DNA of 64,000 nt, taken from Candidatus Levyibacteriota bacterium. Lineage in GTDB: Bacteria > Patescibacteria > Microgenomatia > Levybacterales > UBA12049. Positions 25,554-33,730 of this stretch are shown in pieces (within the stretch, counting starts at the first letter, position 1; the number at the start of each line of letters is the position of its first letter). The translations under genes and the position numbers were made by a program. The stretch is from NCBI GenBank assembly GCA_027334565.1, contig DAHWUP010000002.1, forward strand, positions 62,001 to 126,000. Reading direction: 5' to 3'. Below the pieces are notes generated by a model. That model saw nothing but the letters and a program-made list of their open reading frames with translations, did no database searches and was not told the DNA's origin.

Positions 25554-26768
25554 ATGCTTAGGGAACTTGATAAAGGTCCACAACCAAAAACAAAGGAGAT
25601 GCCACGTTACGAAGGAGCCTTCATCCCTATAGACAACATCAATGTCCTCAACCAGCCGCGACATAAGTTCGAGAATATCGAATTATTGGCTCAGGATATA
25701 GCCAGAAAAAACATCCTTAACCCTCTTACGGTTGCAGAGCTTGACGCCGGCCAGGCGCAAGATTACCTTGATACCATCAATGAAATCTGGCAGGCACAAC
25801 ACACGCTTGAAGAATTAAGGCCAACCGACGGGAAAGGCACATATTACATCCTCATCGCCGGAGAAAGACGATTTAGGGCCTGTAAACATTTGGATTCCCG
25901 AGGCTGTTTCGATTGTCAGGAACACTACGGCGCGGGTCCGTGCTACCAGCGTCATTTTGGTAACAGGAACGTCGAAGTAAGATTGATGCGCAATTTCGAC
26001 GCTTTGGAAGCAATTTCCACCCAGGCTTCGGAAAACACGCATATGAGAGTTCCGCCGGAAGAAGAAGCATTATTCTATGATAAGTTCTACCGGGTAAAAA
26101 GAAAATTGGATCCGAATTATTCTGTGGCTCATTTCGCCCGGGACGTCGGCAGAAGTCCCGACACTATCACCGCTGCGGTTCGCTTCTGCAGACTTCCCCA
26201 GGAAATTCAAGACTTTGTCAGAAACGAAACCCTAAGCTACGGAATAGCGGTTGAACTGGAAAGAGCCAGAGAAAATCTTAATTTGGACGAAGCCGGACTT
26301 GATTTCTGGACCGTTAAGGCAATCGTCAGCCGCGTGACGGTACCGGAATTTCACAAAATGGTCTCTGGGGAAATAGAGAGACAAAGAAATAACCAGTCTG
26401 TGCTTGGACTGTTTAGCCAAATTCAGGAAGAGGACATGCGCAAAACTTATTTTAAACGGGTGGTTGCCAGAGAAATGATAAACGGTATATGGCAATTTAT
26501 AAATTATTTCCAAAAGGTCGAGGGCTTATTTGAAGAAGGCAAATTAGGCAGTAACGATTCTCCGTTTTCTTTAAGATCACCCCTTCGTGTATACAAAACG
26601 ATGATATCCTTGGAGAAAAGATTGCTGCCCCATTTCCGAGGCTTATTAACCGATGCGGAGCTTGAAGAAGCAGAAAGTGTTATTGACGAATCCGATTCGC
26701 TGATATCCCTTACCGAATCACTCATACATGCTCATGAAAATACAGATATCGCTACTTTGATAAATTAA
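25554..26768 (+). CDS. ParB/Spo0J-like protein with Cys-rich insertion
   Basis: 404 aa. N-terminal ParB-type domain: PIDNINVLNQPRHKFEN, LAQDIARKNILNPLTV, and the phosphate-binding GERRFRAC at 103-110. The central helix-turn-helix region lies at about 190-212 (SVAHFARDVGRSPDTITAAV). Between GERRFRAC and NVEVRLMRN is an extra Cys-rich segment with C110, C118, C121, C130 and H134, a possible zinc site. The C-terminal 150 residues are helical and acidic. No parA is adjacent, so this may be a Noc-like or other CTP-switch DNA-binding protein and not the partition ParB. Confidence 0.8.
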   Translation: MLRELDKGPQPKTKEMPRYEGAFIPIDNINVLNQPRHKFENIELLAQDIARKNILNPLTVAELDAGQAQDYLDTINEIWQAQHTLEELRPTDGKGTYYILIAGERRFRACKHLDSRGCFDCQEHYGAGPCYQRHFGNRNVEVRLMRNFDALEAISTQASENTHMRVPPEEEALFYDKFYRVKRKLDPNYSVAHFARDVGRSPDTITAAVRFCRLPQEIQDFVRNETLSYGIAVELERARENLNLDEAGLDFWTVKAIVSRVTVPEFHKMVSGEIERQRNNQSVLGLFSQIQEEDMRKTYFKRVVAREMINGIWQFINYFQKVEGLFEEGKLGSNDSPFSLRSPLRVYKTMISLEKRLLPHFRGLLTDAELEEAESVIDESDSLISLTESLIHAHENTDIATLIN

Positions 26769-26801
26769 CTGCCGGCATATTGGAGGAGTTTCTCAAACTT
26801 A

Positions 26802-27281
26802 TCAAACATTCTTTTGTAGAAGTTCGCTTAACTTTTCAAAACTCTGGCTCCACCCGACCTCCATTCCCCTTAACGGCATTTCTGCTTCCGGAGTTGCTCT
26901 GGTCACAGCGATACGAAGAATCATTTTGGTCATTTTGTCAACTGTTTCTTTAAAAGTGATGGTCGTCGTATTATCGATGATCGGTTTATCATCCATAAGA
27001 GCTTGCGACTCATATACGATTTTTGATGGCTCGTCAATCTCTACGAACGTCCCCCGCATCGGATACCGGCTTCCTTTTTTAATTAGTCCTTCAAGGTCCT
27101 CCATAACCAGATAAATCTGCCCACCCGGCCTTACGTCCAACTGACTGACAGGTGTTATAAAACCTTTCGGTCCCCACCATTTCGCCATTAGATTTGGATC
27201 GATCCAGTATTGAAAAACGTCTTTCCTGGGCGCATCAAAAATCCTAGTAAGCATTAAATCTTTCTTATTTGTCATTTTCAC
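26802..27281 (-). CDS. SRPBCC/AHSA1-like protein
   Basis: 159 aa. LTRIFDAPRKDVFQYWIDP, KWWGPKGFITPVSQLDVRPG and MRGTFVEIDEPSKIVYE are the standard features of the AHSA1 (activator of Hsp90 homologue 1-like) group of START-fold proteins, which bind small hydrophobic ligands. The start may instead be the ATG two codons downstream (27275). Followed by two VOC genes on the same strand, a trio more typical of free-living soil bacteria than of a reduced genome. Confidence 0.85.
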   Translation of the reverse strand: MKMTNKKDLMLTRIFDAPRKDVFQYWIDPNLMAKWWGPKGFITPVSQLDVRPGGQIYLVMEDLEGLIKKGSRYPMRGTFVEIDEPSKIVYESQALMDDKPIIDNTTTITFKETVDKMTKMILRIAVTRATPEAEMPLRGMEVGWSQSFEKLSELLQKNV

Positions 27282-27363
27282 TCGCTTTCCTTTTACCCAT
27301 ACCTTCCAACTTTCGACTCTATGTTATCAAGATATACCTGATACGAGGTCCAAATCTACCCTC

Positions 27364-27747
27364 CTAGGGTACTTGAACTAAAGCCAATATATTCCCGGCG
27401 GGATCCTTAAACCAGGCAATGTCCGGCCCCATTCCGTCCATGATTCCACGGACTATACCTTTTTCATCTTGGCTAAAACCTTCGTATATTTCAAGCCTTA
27501 CGCCCTTACCGACAAGTTCGGAAACCGCGGAATCAATATCGTCGACTACAAAATTAAGGATCGTGAAGGAGGCGGGCTTATGATCGTCTTTTTGATATAC
27601 ATACGCTTCACCACTTCCCGGGAAATGGACCCTTATGCCCATTTCATTCTCATCAACCCGAAGACCCAGAATATTTCCATAAAACTCCCTGGCCTTTTTT
27701 GCATCGTCTACCGAAAAACTACTGTTACCCGATTTTATTTTAAGCAT
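27364..27747 (-). CDS. VOC-superfamily (glyoxalase-like) protein
   Basis: 127 aa, one VOC fold of two beta-alpha-beta-beta-beta modules. DAKKAREFYGNILGLRVDE starts module one; FVVDDIDSAVSELVGKGV starts module two; WFKDPAGNILALVQ is the C-terminal metal-ligand segment with Glu replaced by Ala or Leu, so metal binding is uncertain. Could be a resistance, isomerase or dioxygenase-type protein; function not predictable. Confidence 0.85.
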   Translation of the reverse strand: MLKIKSGNSSFSVDDAKKAREFYGNILGLRVDENEMGIRVHFPGSGEAYVYQKDDHKPASFTILNFVVDDIDSAVSELVGKGVRLEIYEGFSQDEKGIVRGIMDGMGPDIAWFKDPAGNILALVQVP

Positions 27748-27779
27748 AGTATTCCCACTAATTCCAAGAATAAATTGCG

Positions 27780-28181
27780 TTAATTGAGTTGCTCCATGTA
27801 ATTTTCATCAGTTTCGTCCCAAGGCGTCACCAATTGAAAATAATTACCGTCCAGATCGGCAAAAGTAGCGATCATCATTTCATCCGTATCTTTATTTCCC
27901 ATTGAATACGACTTCGCGATAACTTTTGCTCCCAGACGCTTAATCCTCTCGAACTCTTTTTCTACATCCTCGGTCTCGAAATTGAGCATTATTCTTTCCG
28001 GGTTTTTACTAATGCCCTTGACTTTACCATGCGGACCTATGGTAATAAATCCTTTTCCAACGGACAATCCGTAATAACCATCGCCTTCCATATCCAATTC
28101 CTTGCCGAAGACCTTCTGATAAAAGTCTGCCAATTTCTTTGGATTTTCCGAAAAAATGAGTATTGAATTGAAATTAAGCAT
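27780..28181 (-). CDS. VOC-superfamily (glyoxalase-like) protein
   Basis: 133 aa from ATG at 28181, preceded by the Shine-Dalgarno-like GAAAGGA. SILIFSENPKKLADFYQKVF and NFETEDVEKEFERIKRLGAK open the two modules; FADLDGNYFQLVTPWD closes the fold. Divergent from the neighbouring VOC gene. Function unknown; probable small-molecule binding or detoxification. Confidence 0.82.
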   Translation of the reverse strand: MLNFNSILIFSENPKKLADFYQKVFGKELDMEGDGYYGLSVGKGFITIGPHGKVKGISKNPERIMLNFETEDVEKEFERIKRLGAKVIAKSYSMGNKDTDEMMIATFADLDGNYFQLVTPWDETDENYMEQLN

Positions 28182-28270
28182 TTTTTCCTTTCTCAATGAG
28201 TTTAGCTTAACCTGTATCTATATGCTGTGATTCGTTTTACAACCTGAGGCTAAATATATGCGTTATTAAA

Positions 28271-28699
28271 TTAAGACGTGATTGTCTTTCTTGAGAGCCT
28301 ATGGCTGGAATCGTTTAAAAATATTTTTGCAACTGCGTTTACCAGCTTTAACCTTAAATGTAAAGTTCGTTCATCCGGGATATTATTTAAAGAAACGGCG
28401 CGCAACGCATCAATCGGTTTACCGCCTATTGTCCCGGTTAGGTGAATCGTGCCGGATGTGATAAGCCCTTCAGAATCATAATCCGCAGCCACTATGACCT
28501 GGCAAGGGTCGTCTCCAAGCCTGACCTGCCTCACCGGTGTTTCAAAACTACCGTCCTTCTTATCCTCACCCTTGTGGTATCTGGTCACCAAGTCATCAAC
28601 CCTTTTAAGATAAGAATCTACCATCTTGGTCCTTCTTCTTAAGTCCTTGCTTTCTTTAGGTGTGGAACCGTTTCCGGGAGTCCTTTCACGATTTCCCAT
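28271..28699 (-). CDS. unknown 142-aa soluble protein
   Basis: Basic N-terminal third (KESKDLRRRTKMVDSYLKRV), then a beta-rich part (CQVIVAADYDSEGLITSGTI) and a C-terminal helix. No membrane segment. Minus-strand TTGACA-16-TAAAAT lies directly upstream, with the -10 ending 9 nt before the ATG. Family not recognised; probably lineage-specific. Confidence 0.55.
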   Translation of the reverse strand: MGNRERTPGNGSTPKESKDLRRRTKMVDSYLKRVDDLVTRYHKGEDKKDGSFETPVRQVRLGDDPCQVIVAADYDSEGLITSGTIHLTGTIGGKPIDALRAVSLNNIPDERTLHLRLKLVNAVAKIFLNDSSHRLSRKTITS

Positions 28700-28808
28700 A
28701 TTGTGGATATTTTAAACCATTAATTCGGATTGTCAACTTGAAAAAAGTTAATACAATAAATTACTGTTTTGGAGTGAGGACATCTGCCTAGCTTAGGTTT
28801 CACAAATT

Positions 28809-29462
28809 TTATTCGCTTCCCTTCCATTCGGCGTAAAATTTTTGCAAAAAATCTTCCATATATTTGGTTCTTCCGATGGCAATTTTTTTAGCGGTTTTTG
28901 TATGCATTAGATCTTTTAAAAGTAAAAGTTTTTCATAAAAATGGTTGATTGTATGACTCTTTCCGGACTTATATTCTTCAAATGTGGTATGAAAATGCGG
29001 TTTTTGAGAAGGTTCGTAAATCGGTCTTCCCATGAATCCGCCGAAGGCAAAAGTCCTGGCGATCCCTATTGCTCCGATCGCATCAAGCTTATCGGCGTCA
29101 AAAACTATTTTACCCTCCAAAGTTTTAAGGTCATGTTTTACTTTTGCCCCTTTAAAATTTATTCCGCCGACAATTTCAACCACTTTTGCTATCGTTTTTT
29201 CATCCACGTCCAAACCCTTGAGCCATTTTTCTGCTGTTTTCGGACCGATATTTTCGTCTCCTCCATGCAGTTTATAGTCGGCGATATCATGTAAAAGTGC
29301 TGCCAACTGCACCACGAACATATCCGCTTTTTCTTTCCTACCTATTCGTTTTGCCAGTTGCCAGACTCTATGGACATGCCACCAGTCATGTCCGCTTCCC
29401 TCGCCCTGAAGGGTTTTTTTGGCGTAATCGGCCGTTTGCTTAATAATTGAAACCTCATCCAT
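28809..29462 (-). CDS. HD-domain phosphohydrolase
   Basis: 217 aa. The HD metal-binding set is visible: GHDWWHVHRVWQLAKRIG (first His), ALLHDIADYKLHGGDE (HD pair) and FDADKLDAIGAIGIARTF (last Asp). This YpgQ/YedJ-like group hydrolyses nucleotide phosphates. An extended -10, TGTTATAAT, ends 7 nt before the ATG, so leaderless. Divergent from rpmE. Confidence 0.88.
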   Translation of the reverse strand: MDEVSIIKQTADYAKKTLQGEGSGHDWWHVHRVWQLAKRIGRKEKADMFVVQLAALLHDIADYKLHGGDENIGPKTAEKWLKGLDVDEKTIAKVVEIVGGINFKGAKVKHDLKTLEGKIVFDADKLDAIGAIGIARTFAFGGFMGRPIYEPSQKPHFHTTFEEYKSGKSHTINHFYEKLLLLKDLMHTKTAKKIAIGRTKYMEDFLQKFYAEWKGSE

Positions 29463-29509
29463 AAAATTTATTATAACATGGGGCTATTGTTTTAGGCTCA
29501 AACTTTAGG

Positions 29510-29515
29510 TATAAT
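29510..29515 (+). promoter_or_regulatory. -10 box of the rpmE-prfA operon
   Basis: TATAAT ending 7 nt before the rpmE ATG at 29523; TTGTTT at 29487-29492 is a weak -35 with a 17-bp spacer. Confidence 0.6.
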
Positions 29516-29522
29516 ATTACGT

Positions 29523-29813
29523 ATGAAAACGACGATCCATCCGCAATATTTTGAAGATGCAACGGTCATTTGCGCCTGCGGCAATACCTTTAAAACAGGC
29601 TCAACGCAACAAGTTATTCACGTAGAGCTTTGCTCTAAATGTCATCCGTTTTATACCGGCGAGCAAAGATTTGTTGACACCGGCTCGAGGATAGAAAAAT
29701 TCCAGAAAAAGCAGCAGGCCGCAAAACTGCATATAACCAAGAAAAAGGTAGCGGAAGAAAAGAAACCGCAAACCCCTAAGACTCTTCGAGAGATGTTGCT
29801 CGAAATCCAATAG
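29523..29813 (+). CDS. rpmE: 50S ribosomal protein bL31
   Basis: 96 aa. Begins KTTIHPQYFEDATVICACGN; the zinc ribbon CAC and CSKC (zinc-type L31) is intact, followed by HPFYTGEQRFVDTGSRIEKF. A C-terminal basic extension of about 30 residues exceeds the usual 70-80 aa. Followed after 15 nt by prfA, a common bacterial neighbour pair. Confidence 0.95.
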   Translation: MKTTIHPQYFEDATVICACGNTFKTGSTQQVIHVELCSKCHPFYTGEQRFVDTGSRIEKFQKKQQAAKLHITKKKVAEEKKPQTPKTLREMLLEIQ

Positions 29814-29828
29814 CCGACTTCCCCATTT

Positions 29829-30719
29829 ATGGACGATTATCGACAAGTACAACTCGCGGATCTTAACAAAAAGATTGAAGAAACCAAAACACTTCTCTCC
29901 GACCCTCAAATGAGTGAGATGGCCAAGGAGGAAATCGAAACTTTTGAGAAGCAAAGACAAGAAATTCTGGCAACCTATCAGACGGTAAGCGAAAACTCCG
30001 AAAATAACGGCGACTTGAACATTAGAAATGTTATCATTGAGGTTTCGGGCGCCGCGGGAGGAGACGAAGCGAGCATCTGGGCAAAAGAACTTCTAAGAAT
30101 GTACTCAAGGTTTGCCGAGAATAAAAGATTCAAAGTCGAACAGCTGGATGAAAATGTCATCAAAGTGGACGGCAAAGGGGCTTTTGAGATGTTTAAGTAC
30201 GAAGCCGGTGTTCACCGCGTACAGCGGATCCCTGTAACGGAAAAAAGGGGCAGGGTCCATACTTCAACCGCAACGGTCTCAGTGCTGCCTGAACTTGAAG
30301 ATATCGATTTGCATATCAATCCCGAGGACATCGATTTCGAAGCGTTTAGAAGCGGAGGACACGGCGGGCAAAACGTCAACAAGGTTTCAACCGCGGTAAG
30401 GCTAAAGCACATGCCGACAGGGATCGTGGTTACCTGCCAGACGCAAAGGTTTCAGGCGCAAAACCGCGAACTTGCCTTGGAAATGCTTAGAGCAAAACTC
30501 TGGGAGCAGGAGGTAGAAAAACAGCACGGCGAAATATCCAGCCTTAAGGCTACGCAGGTCGGAAGAGGCATGCGGGCGGAGAAAATCAGAACCTACAATT
30601 TTCCTCAGGACAGGCTGACCGACCATCGGATGAACAAATCCTGGCACGACCTGCAAAGCGTGATGGACGGAAATTTGGATGATATTATGCTTAAAATGCA
30701 GGGACTTGAAACTAGTTAA
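29829..30719 (+). CDS. prfA: peptide chain release factor 1, short form
   Basis: 296 aa against about 360 in E. coli. The PxT codon-recognition tripeptide is PVT (125-127) within HRVQRIPVTEKRGRVHTS; the GGQ loop is GGHGGQ (176-181). The missing part is the first helical hairpin of domain 1: residue 1 aligns near E. coli residue 60. An in-frame stop (the rpmE TAG) lies 5 codons upstream, so the gene is truly short. Terminates at UAA/UAG. The last 8 nt overlap the convergent antiporter gene. Confidence 0.94.
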   Translation: MDDYRQVQLADLNKKIEETKTLLSDPQMSEMAKEEIETFEKQRQEILATYQTVSENSENNGDLNIRNVIIEVSGAAGGDEASIWAKELLRMYSRFAENKRFKVEQLDENVIKVDGKGAFEMFKYEAGVHRVQRIPVTEKRGRVHTSTATVSVLPELEDIDLHINPEDIDFEAFRSGGHGGQNVNKVSTAVRLKHMPTGIVVTCQTQRFQAQNRELALEMLRAKLWEQEVEKQHGEISSLKATQVGRGMRAEKIRTYNFPQDRLTDHRMNKSWHDLQSVMDGNLDDIMLKMQGLETS

Positions 30720-32403
30720 GGTAGTTCTGGTCTTTACTTCGCAATTCCTCTATTTTATCCAGCTCGTCATCGATGATGATTTTTGCGATCTGTCTCCCTC
30801 CGGCCAAATGCGGCAACACCACGTAATCGGCTCCTTCCTTATAAAGTTGCCTTGCGTCTTTTGCGTCAAGCGCCATCACCACGATTTTTGCGCGCCGATT
30901 CTCGTGTTTCAATTCTTTAAGCAGTATCAGATTATCCTGAAGATCGGGAATGGTTGAAATCACCAGCTTGGCATCATCTATTTTTGCCCGCTGCTGAATG
31001 TCCAAATCGGCGATATCCCCAAATAAACGATAAACTTTACGACTTTCATATTTTTTGATCATATTAGGATCGAAATCTACGATTATCACCTGCTTATCTT
31101 TATCCTCCAAAGCCTCGACGATGCTCTCCCCCATCTGGTCCCCGCCGATCACAACAACGTGCCCTTTAATGTCATCCAGATTTCCGTCGTTTTCAAAATT
31201 TACCTCCTGCTTAACATTTGTTCTCTCCAAAAATCCGATGCTCGGAGCGATCTCTCTATATAACGTCTTCCAGTGTGTAATAAAATAGGTCGAGACGGCA
31301 AAAGTGATCAACCCTACCATAGTCACCAACGAAACAGTATTCTGATCGATGTGGCCCAAACGATATCCCAAAAAGATCATGATAAGCGAGAACTCGGAGA
31401 TCTGAGACAGCGATACGCCGGTTAAAAACGACGTTCTTTTCCGATAGCCCAATAATCCGAAAGTCAACATCACTACGATCGGCTTGATAAGAAGAACGAA
31501 CAATGAAAGAATGATCGCCGGAATTATCACTTCAAAAATATTTGCAAAGGACATCTGTAAACCTAAGAGCACAAAGAAAATGACAATGAAGAAATCACGC
31601 AAAACTTTCGCTTTGGCGATAATCTGATAACTCACAATCGTGTTTGCAAGAGCCAAGCCTGCCAAAAAACCACCGATTTCAATCGAAAACCCGACGTACT
31701 TCGAACTGACCAGGGCAGCGAGACCAAACACCCATGCAAGGCTTGTCAAAAATAAGGCTTCGGGCGAACGGGCCACAAACTCTATAACCCTTGGGAAAAC
31801 TTTCCGGCTTAGAAAAATTATTCCGGCAAAAAGTAAAGCAGCCTTAACAGCGATCAAGCCAAAATTTATAAGCGATATGAATCCTCCGGTTTGGAGACTG
31901 AATCCCGACAAAAACATCAGCAAAAATATCGCCGCAATGTCCTGAAATAATAGAATTCCCAACGAAAACTTGGCATGCAAGCTATGCATTTCGCGTTGGT
32001 CGGAGAGAAGCTTAACTACGATGATGGTGGAGGAAAAGGTCAGCGCGGTAGCGATATAAAAACAGGTGATCAAATTGTACCCAAAAATGGCGGTCAGGAA
32101 AAAACCGAGCATAAACGTTCCGACTATTTGCGCAATTGATGAAAAAAATAGTGTCTTTCCGATCGAAACAAGCTCCGAAATCCTTATCTCCAGTCCGACC
32201 ATGAATAAAAGCAGCGTTACTCCAAGTTCGGAAAAGCTTTGTAAAAAATCTTTATTTGGAATACCAAAGATAGGAAAGGCCGCGATCACTATTCCTGTTA
32301 AAATATATGCTAAGATTTCGGGTTGACGAAAGAACCTGAAGATCAAAGAAAAAAATGAAGCGATGACAATGATTACGGTCAAACCCAGGAAAATATTGCC
32401 CAT
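30712..32403 (-). CDS. CPA2-family cation:proton antiporter with TrkA-N domain (KefB-like)
   Basis: 563 aa. About 12-13 membrane segments (Na_H_exchanger fold) over residues 1-385, with the ion-binding-region segment SSKYVGFSIEIGGFLAGLAL; then a cytoplasmic NAD-binding RCK/TrkA-N domain (GHVVVIGGDQMGESIVEALE) to the end. Probably potassium or sodium efflux gated by nucleotide or redox state. Minus-strand TTGACT-17-TATAAA lies immediately upstream, leaderless. Convergent with prfA. Confidence 0.9.
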   Translation of the reverse strand: MGNIFLGLTVIIVIASFFSLIFRFFRQPEILAYILTGIVIAAFPIFGIPNKDFLQSFSELGVTLLLFMVGLEIRISELVSIGKTLFFSSIAQIVGTFMLGFFLTAIFGYNLITCFYIATALTFSSTIIVVKLLSDQREMHSLHAKFSLGILLFQDIAAIFLLMFLSGFSLQTGGFISLINFGLIAVKAALLFAGIIFLSRKVFPRVIEFVARSPEALFLTSLAWVFGLAALVSSKYVGFSIEIGGFLAGLALANTIVSYQIIAKAKVLRDFFIVIFFVLLGLQMSFANIFEVIIPAIILSLFVLLIKPIVVMLTFGLLGYRKRTSFLTGVSLSQISEFSLIMIFLGYRLGHIDQNTVSLVTMVGLITFAVSTYFITHWKTLYREIAPSIGFLERTNVKQEVNFENDGNLDDIKGHVVVIGGDQMGESIVEALEDKDKQVIIVDFDPNMIKKYESRKVYRLFGDIADLDIQQRAKIDDAKLVISTIPDLQDNLILLKELKHENRRAKIVVMALDAKDARQLYKEGADYVVLPHLAGGRQIAKIIIDDELDKIEELRSKDQNYLN

Positions 32404-32461
32404 TACTAATTTTATACAAACTTAATACGAAATAGTCAATCGAAAAATTAAAAACTATCGG

Positions 32462-32722
32462 TTAATTTTTGTTGCGGGTCAAACTTTGTCCCTGGGTAAT
32501 CGCCAAAAGCTTGGACAGTTCGGACGCGAATTTTTTGGCGTGTTCCCTGCTCATTCCGATCCTTGATACCACTCGTGCACGGTTTGTATTGCCGATCCGT
32601 TGCATCACGTCAAAAATCAATCCGTCTTCGTTCGCCATCATTGAAATGCTGTCCGTGTAATATATCGGCGTATTCTCGGGATTGATATCGACCGCCATTT
32701 CCTGCGGCTTGTTGTCTGCCAT
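32462..32722 (-). CDS. DUF3467-like small protein
   Basis: 86 aa, starting MADNKPQEMAVDINPEN. The central YYTDSISMMANEDGLIFDVM and ARVVSRIGMSREHAKKFASE match DUF3467, a small family often encoded near or alongside ribosomal or regulatory genes; no biochemical role is known. The ATG at 32722 is fixed by GAGGAGGTGATC just upstream; a GTG three codons earlier is not used. Cytoplasmic. Confidence 0.75.
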   Translation of the reverse strand: MADNKPQEMAVDINPENTPIYYTDSISMMANEDGLIFDVMQRIGNTNRARVVSRIGMSREHAKKFASELSKLLAITQGQSLTRNKN

Positions 32723-32725
32723 ATT

Positions 32726-32737
32726 GATCACCTCCTC
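32726..32737 (-). promoter_or_regulatory. near-perfect Shine-Dalgarno of the DUF3467-like gene
   Basis: GAGGAGGTGATC on the minus strand, ending 3 nt before the ATG at 32722; decides against the upstream GTG. Confidence 0.8.
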
Positions 32738-32758
32738 TGCTTTTTAAACCAAAATAGG

Positions 32759-33679
32759 CTAAAGATAACTTATTTCTTCCTCCAAGTTGACCCCGAATTT
32801 TTGTCTGACTCGTTCCTTGGCAATCCCAATCAACCTACCAACATCCGATGATTTGGCATTCCCCAAATTTACGATAAAATTCGGATGTTTTGGTGAGACT
32901 TGCGCATTACCGACCCTAAGACCTTTCAATTCGCAAAGGTATAAAAGCTTTGCGACCGGGATTACCGGAAAAGGATCGTCCTTAACGTATTGCATGAGTT
33001 TTTCTCTTTGTATATTTGATAACTGAACTACCGGAATGTTTTTAAAAGTGCTGCCTAAGCTTGGTAAGTCCATCGGGTGTTTTAAATTCCTGTAATCTAT
33101 CTTTTCCCGAATCGAATTTTCAATCGAGATTTTATCCCCCGGCTTTAGGCCGAATGCAACCTGAACGATCATCTCATCATAAGCTCTGGTCTTAAAAATA
33201 CTGCTACGATAGGAAAAGTTGCAACCCTGGTTGCTTCGTTTAATTGTTTTTAAAGTCTTTAAGTTAACGCATTTTACTTCCAGCACCGAGTCTTTTGTTT
33301 CGCCGGAAAAAGCTCCGGCGTTTCCTCTGACCGCTCCTCCGACCGTACCGGGAAGTCCGCCTGCCCACTCCAATCCCGATAGGCCGTTTTGGATGCAATA
33401 TTTAAGTAGATCCGAGATCAATACCCCAGCGCCGACGATCACCCTGCCGTTTTTGTTCTCAATCCCTTTGATGTGGTCATATATAACCAAACCGTCAAAA
33501 CCTTTCTCGCCTATCAATACATTGGTAGCCCTCCCTAAAATGAAAATCGGCCCTTTTTGACCAAATTCAACCAAACCGTCGGTTAATTCTTTTAATGAAT
33601 TTACTGCCAAAAAATATTTGGCCGGTCCTCCAATTTGATAATTGCTGTAATCCTTCAGCGGCACATTGGTTTGTATCAT
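32759..33679 (-). CDS. murB: UDP-N-acetylenolpyruvoylglucosamine reductase
   Basis: 306 aa. FAD-binding segments ILGRATNVLIGEKGFDGLVI and GLEWAGGLPGTVGGAVRGNA are clear; the active-site Ser segment is LPSLGSTFKN and the C-terminal acid lies in HPNFIVNLGNAKSSDV. Reduces UDP-GlcNAc-enolpyruvate to UDP-MurNAc with NADPH, so this cell makes its own peptidoglycan precursor. TAAAAT ends 7 nt before the ATG. Monocistronic. Confidence 0.95.
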   Translation of the reverse strand: MIQTNVPLKDYSNYQIGGPAKYFLAVNSLKELTDGLVEFGQKGPIFILGRATNVLIGEKGFDGLVIYDHIKGIENKNGRVIVGAGVLISDLLKYCIQNGLSGLEWAGGLPGTVGGAVRGNAGAFSGETKDSVLEVKCVNLKTLKTIKRSNQGCNFSYRSSIFKTRAYDEMIVQVAFGLKPGDKISIENSIREKIDYRNLKHPMDLPSLGSTFKNIPVVQLSNIQREKLMQYVKDDPFPVIPVAKLLYLCELKGLRVGNAQVSPKHPNFIVNLGNAKSSDVGRLIGIAKERVRQKFGVNLEEEISYL

Positions 33680-33730
33680 AACTCTGATTTTAGCATTGAC
33701 GGTTGCAAATTGGAAATTATCCGAAGAAAA

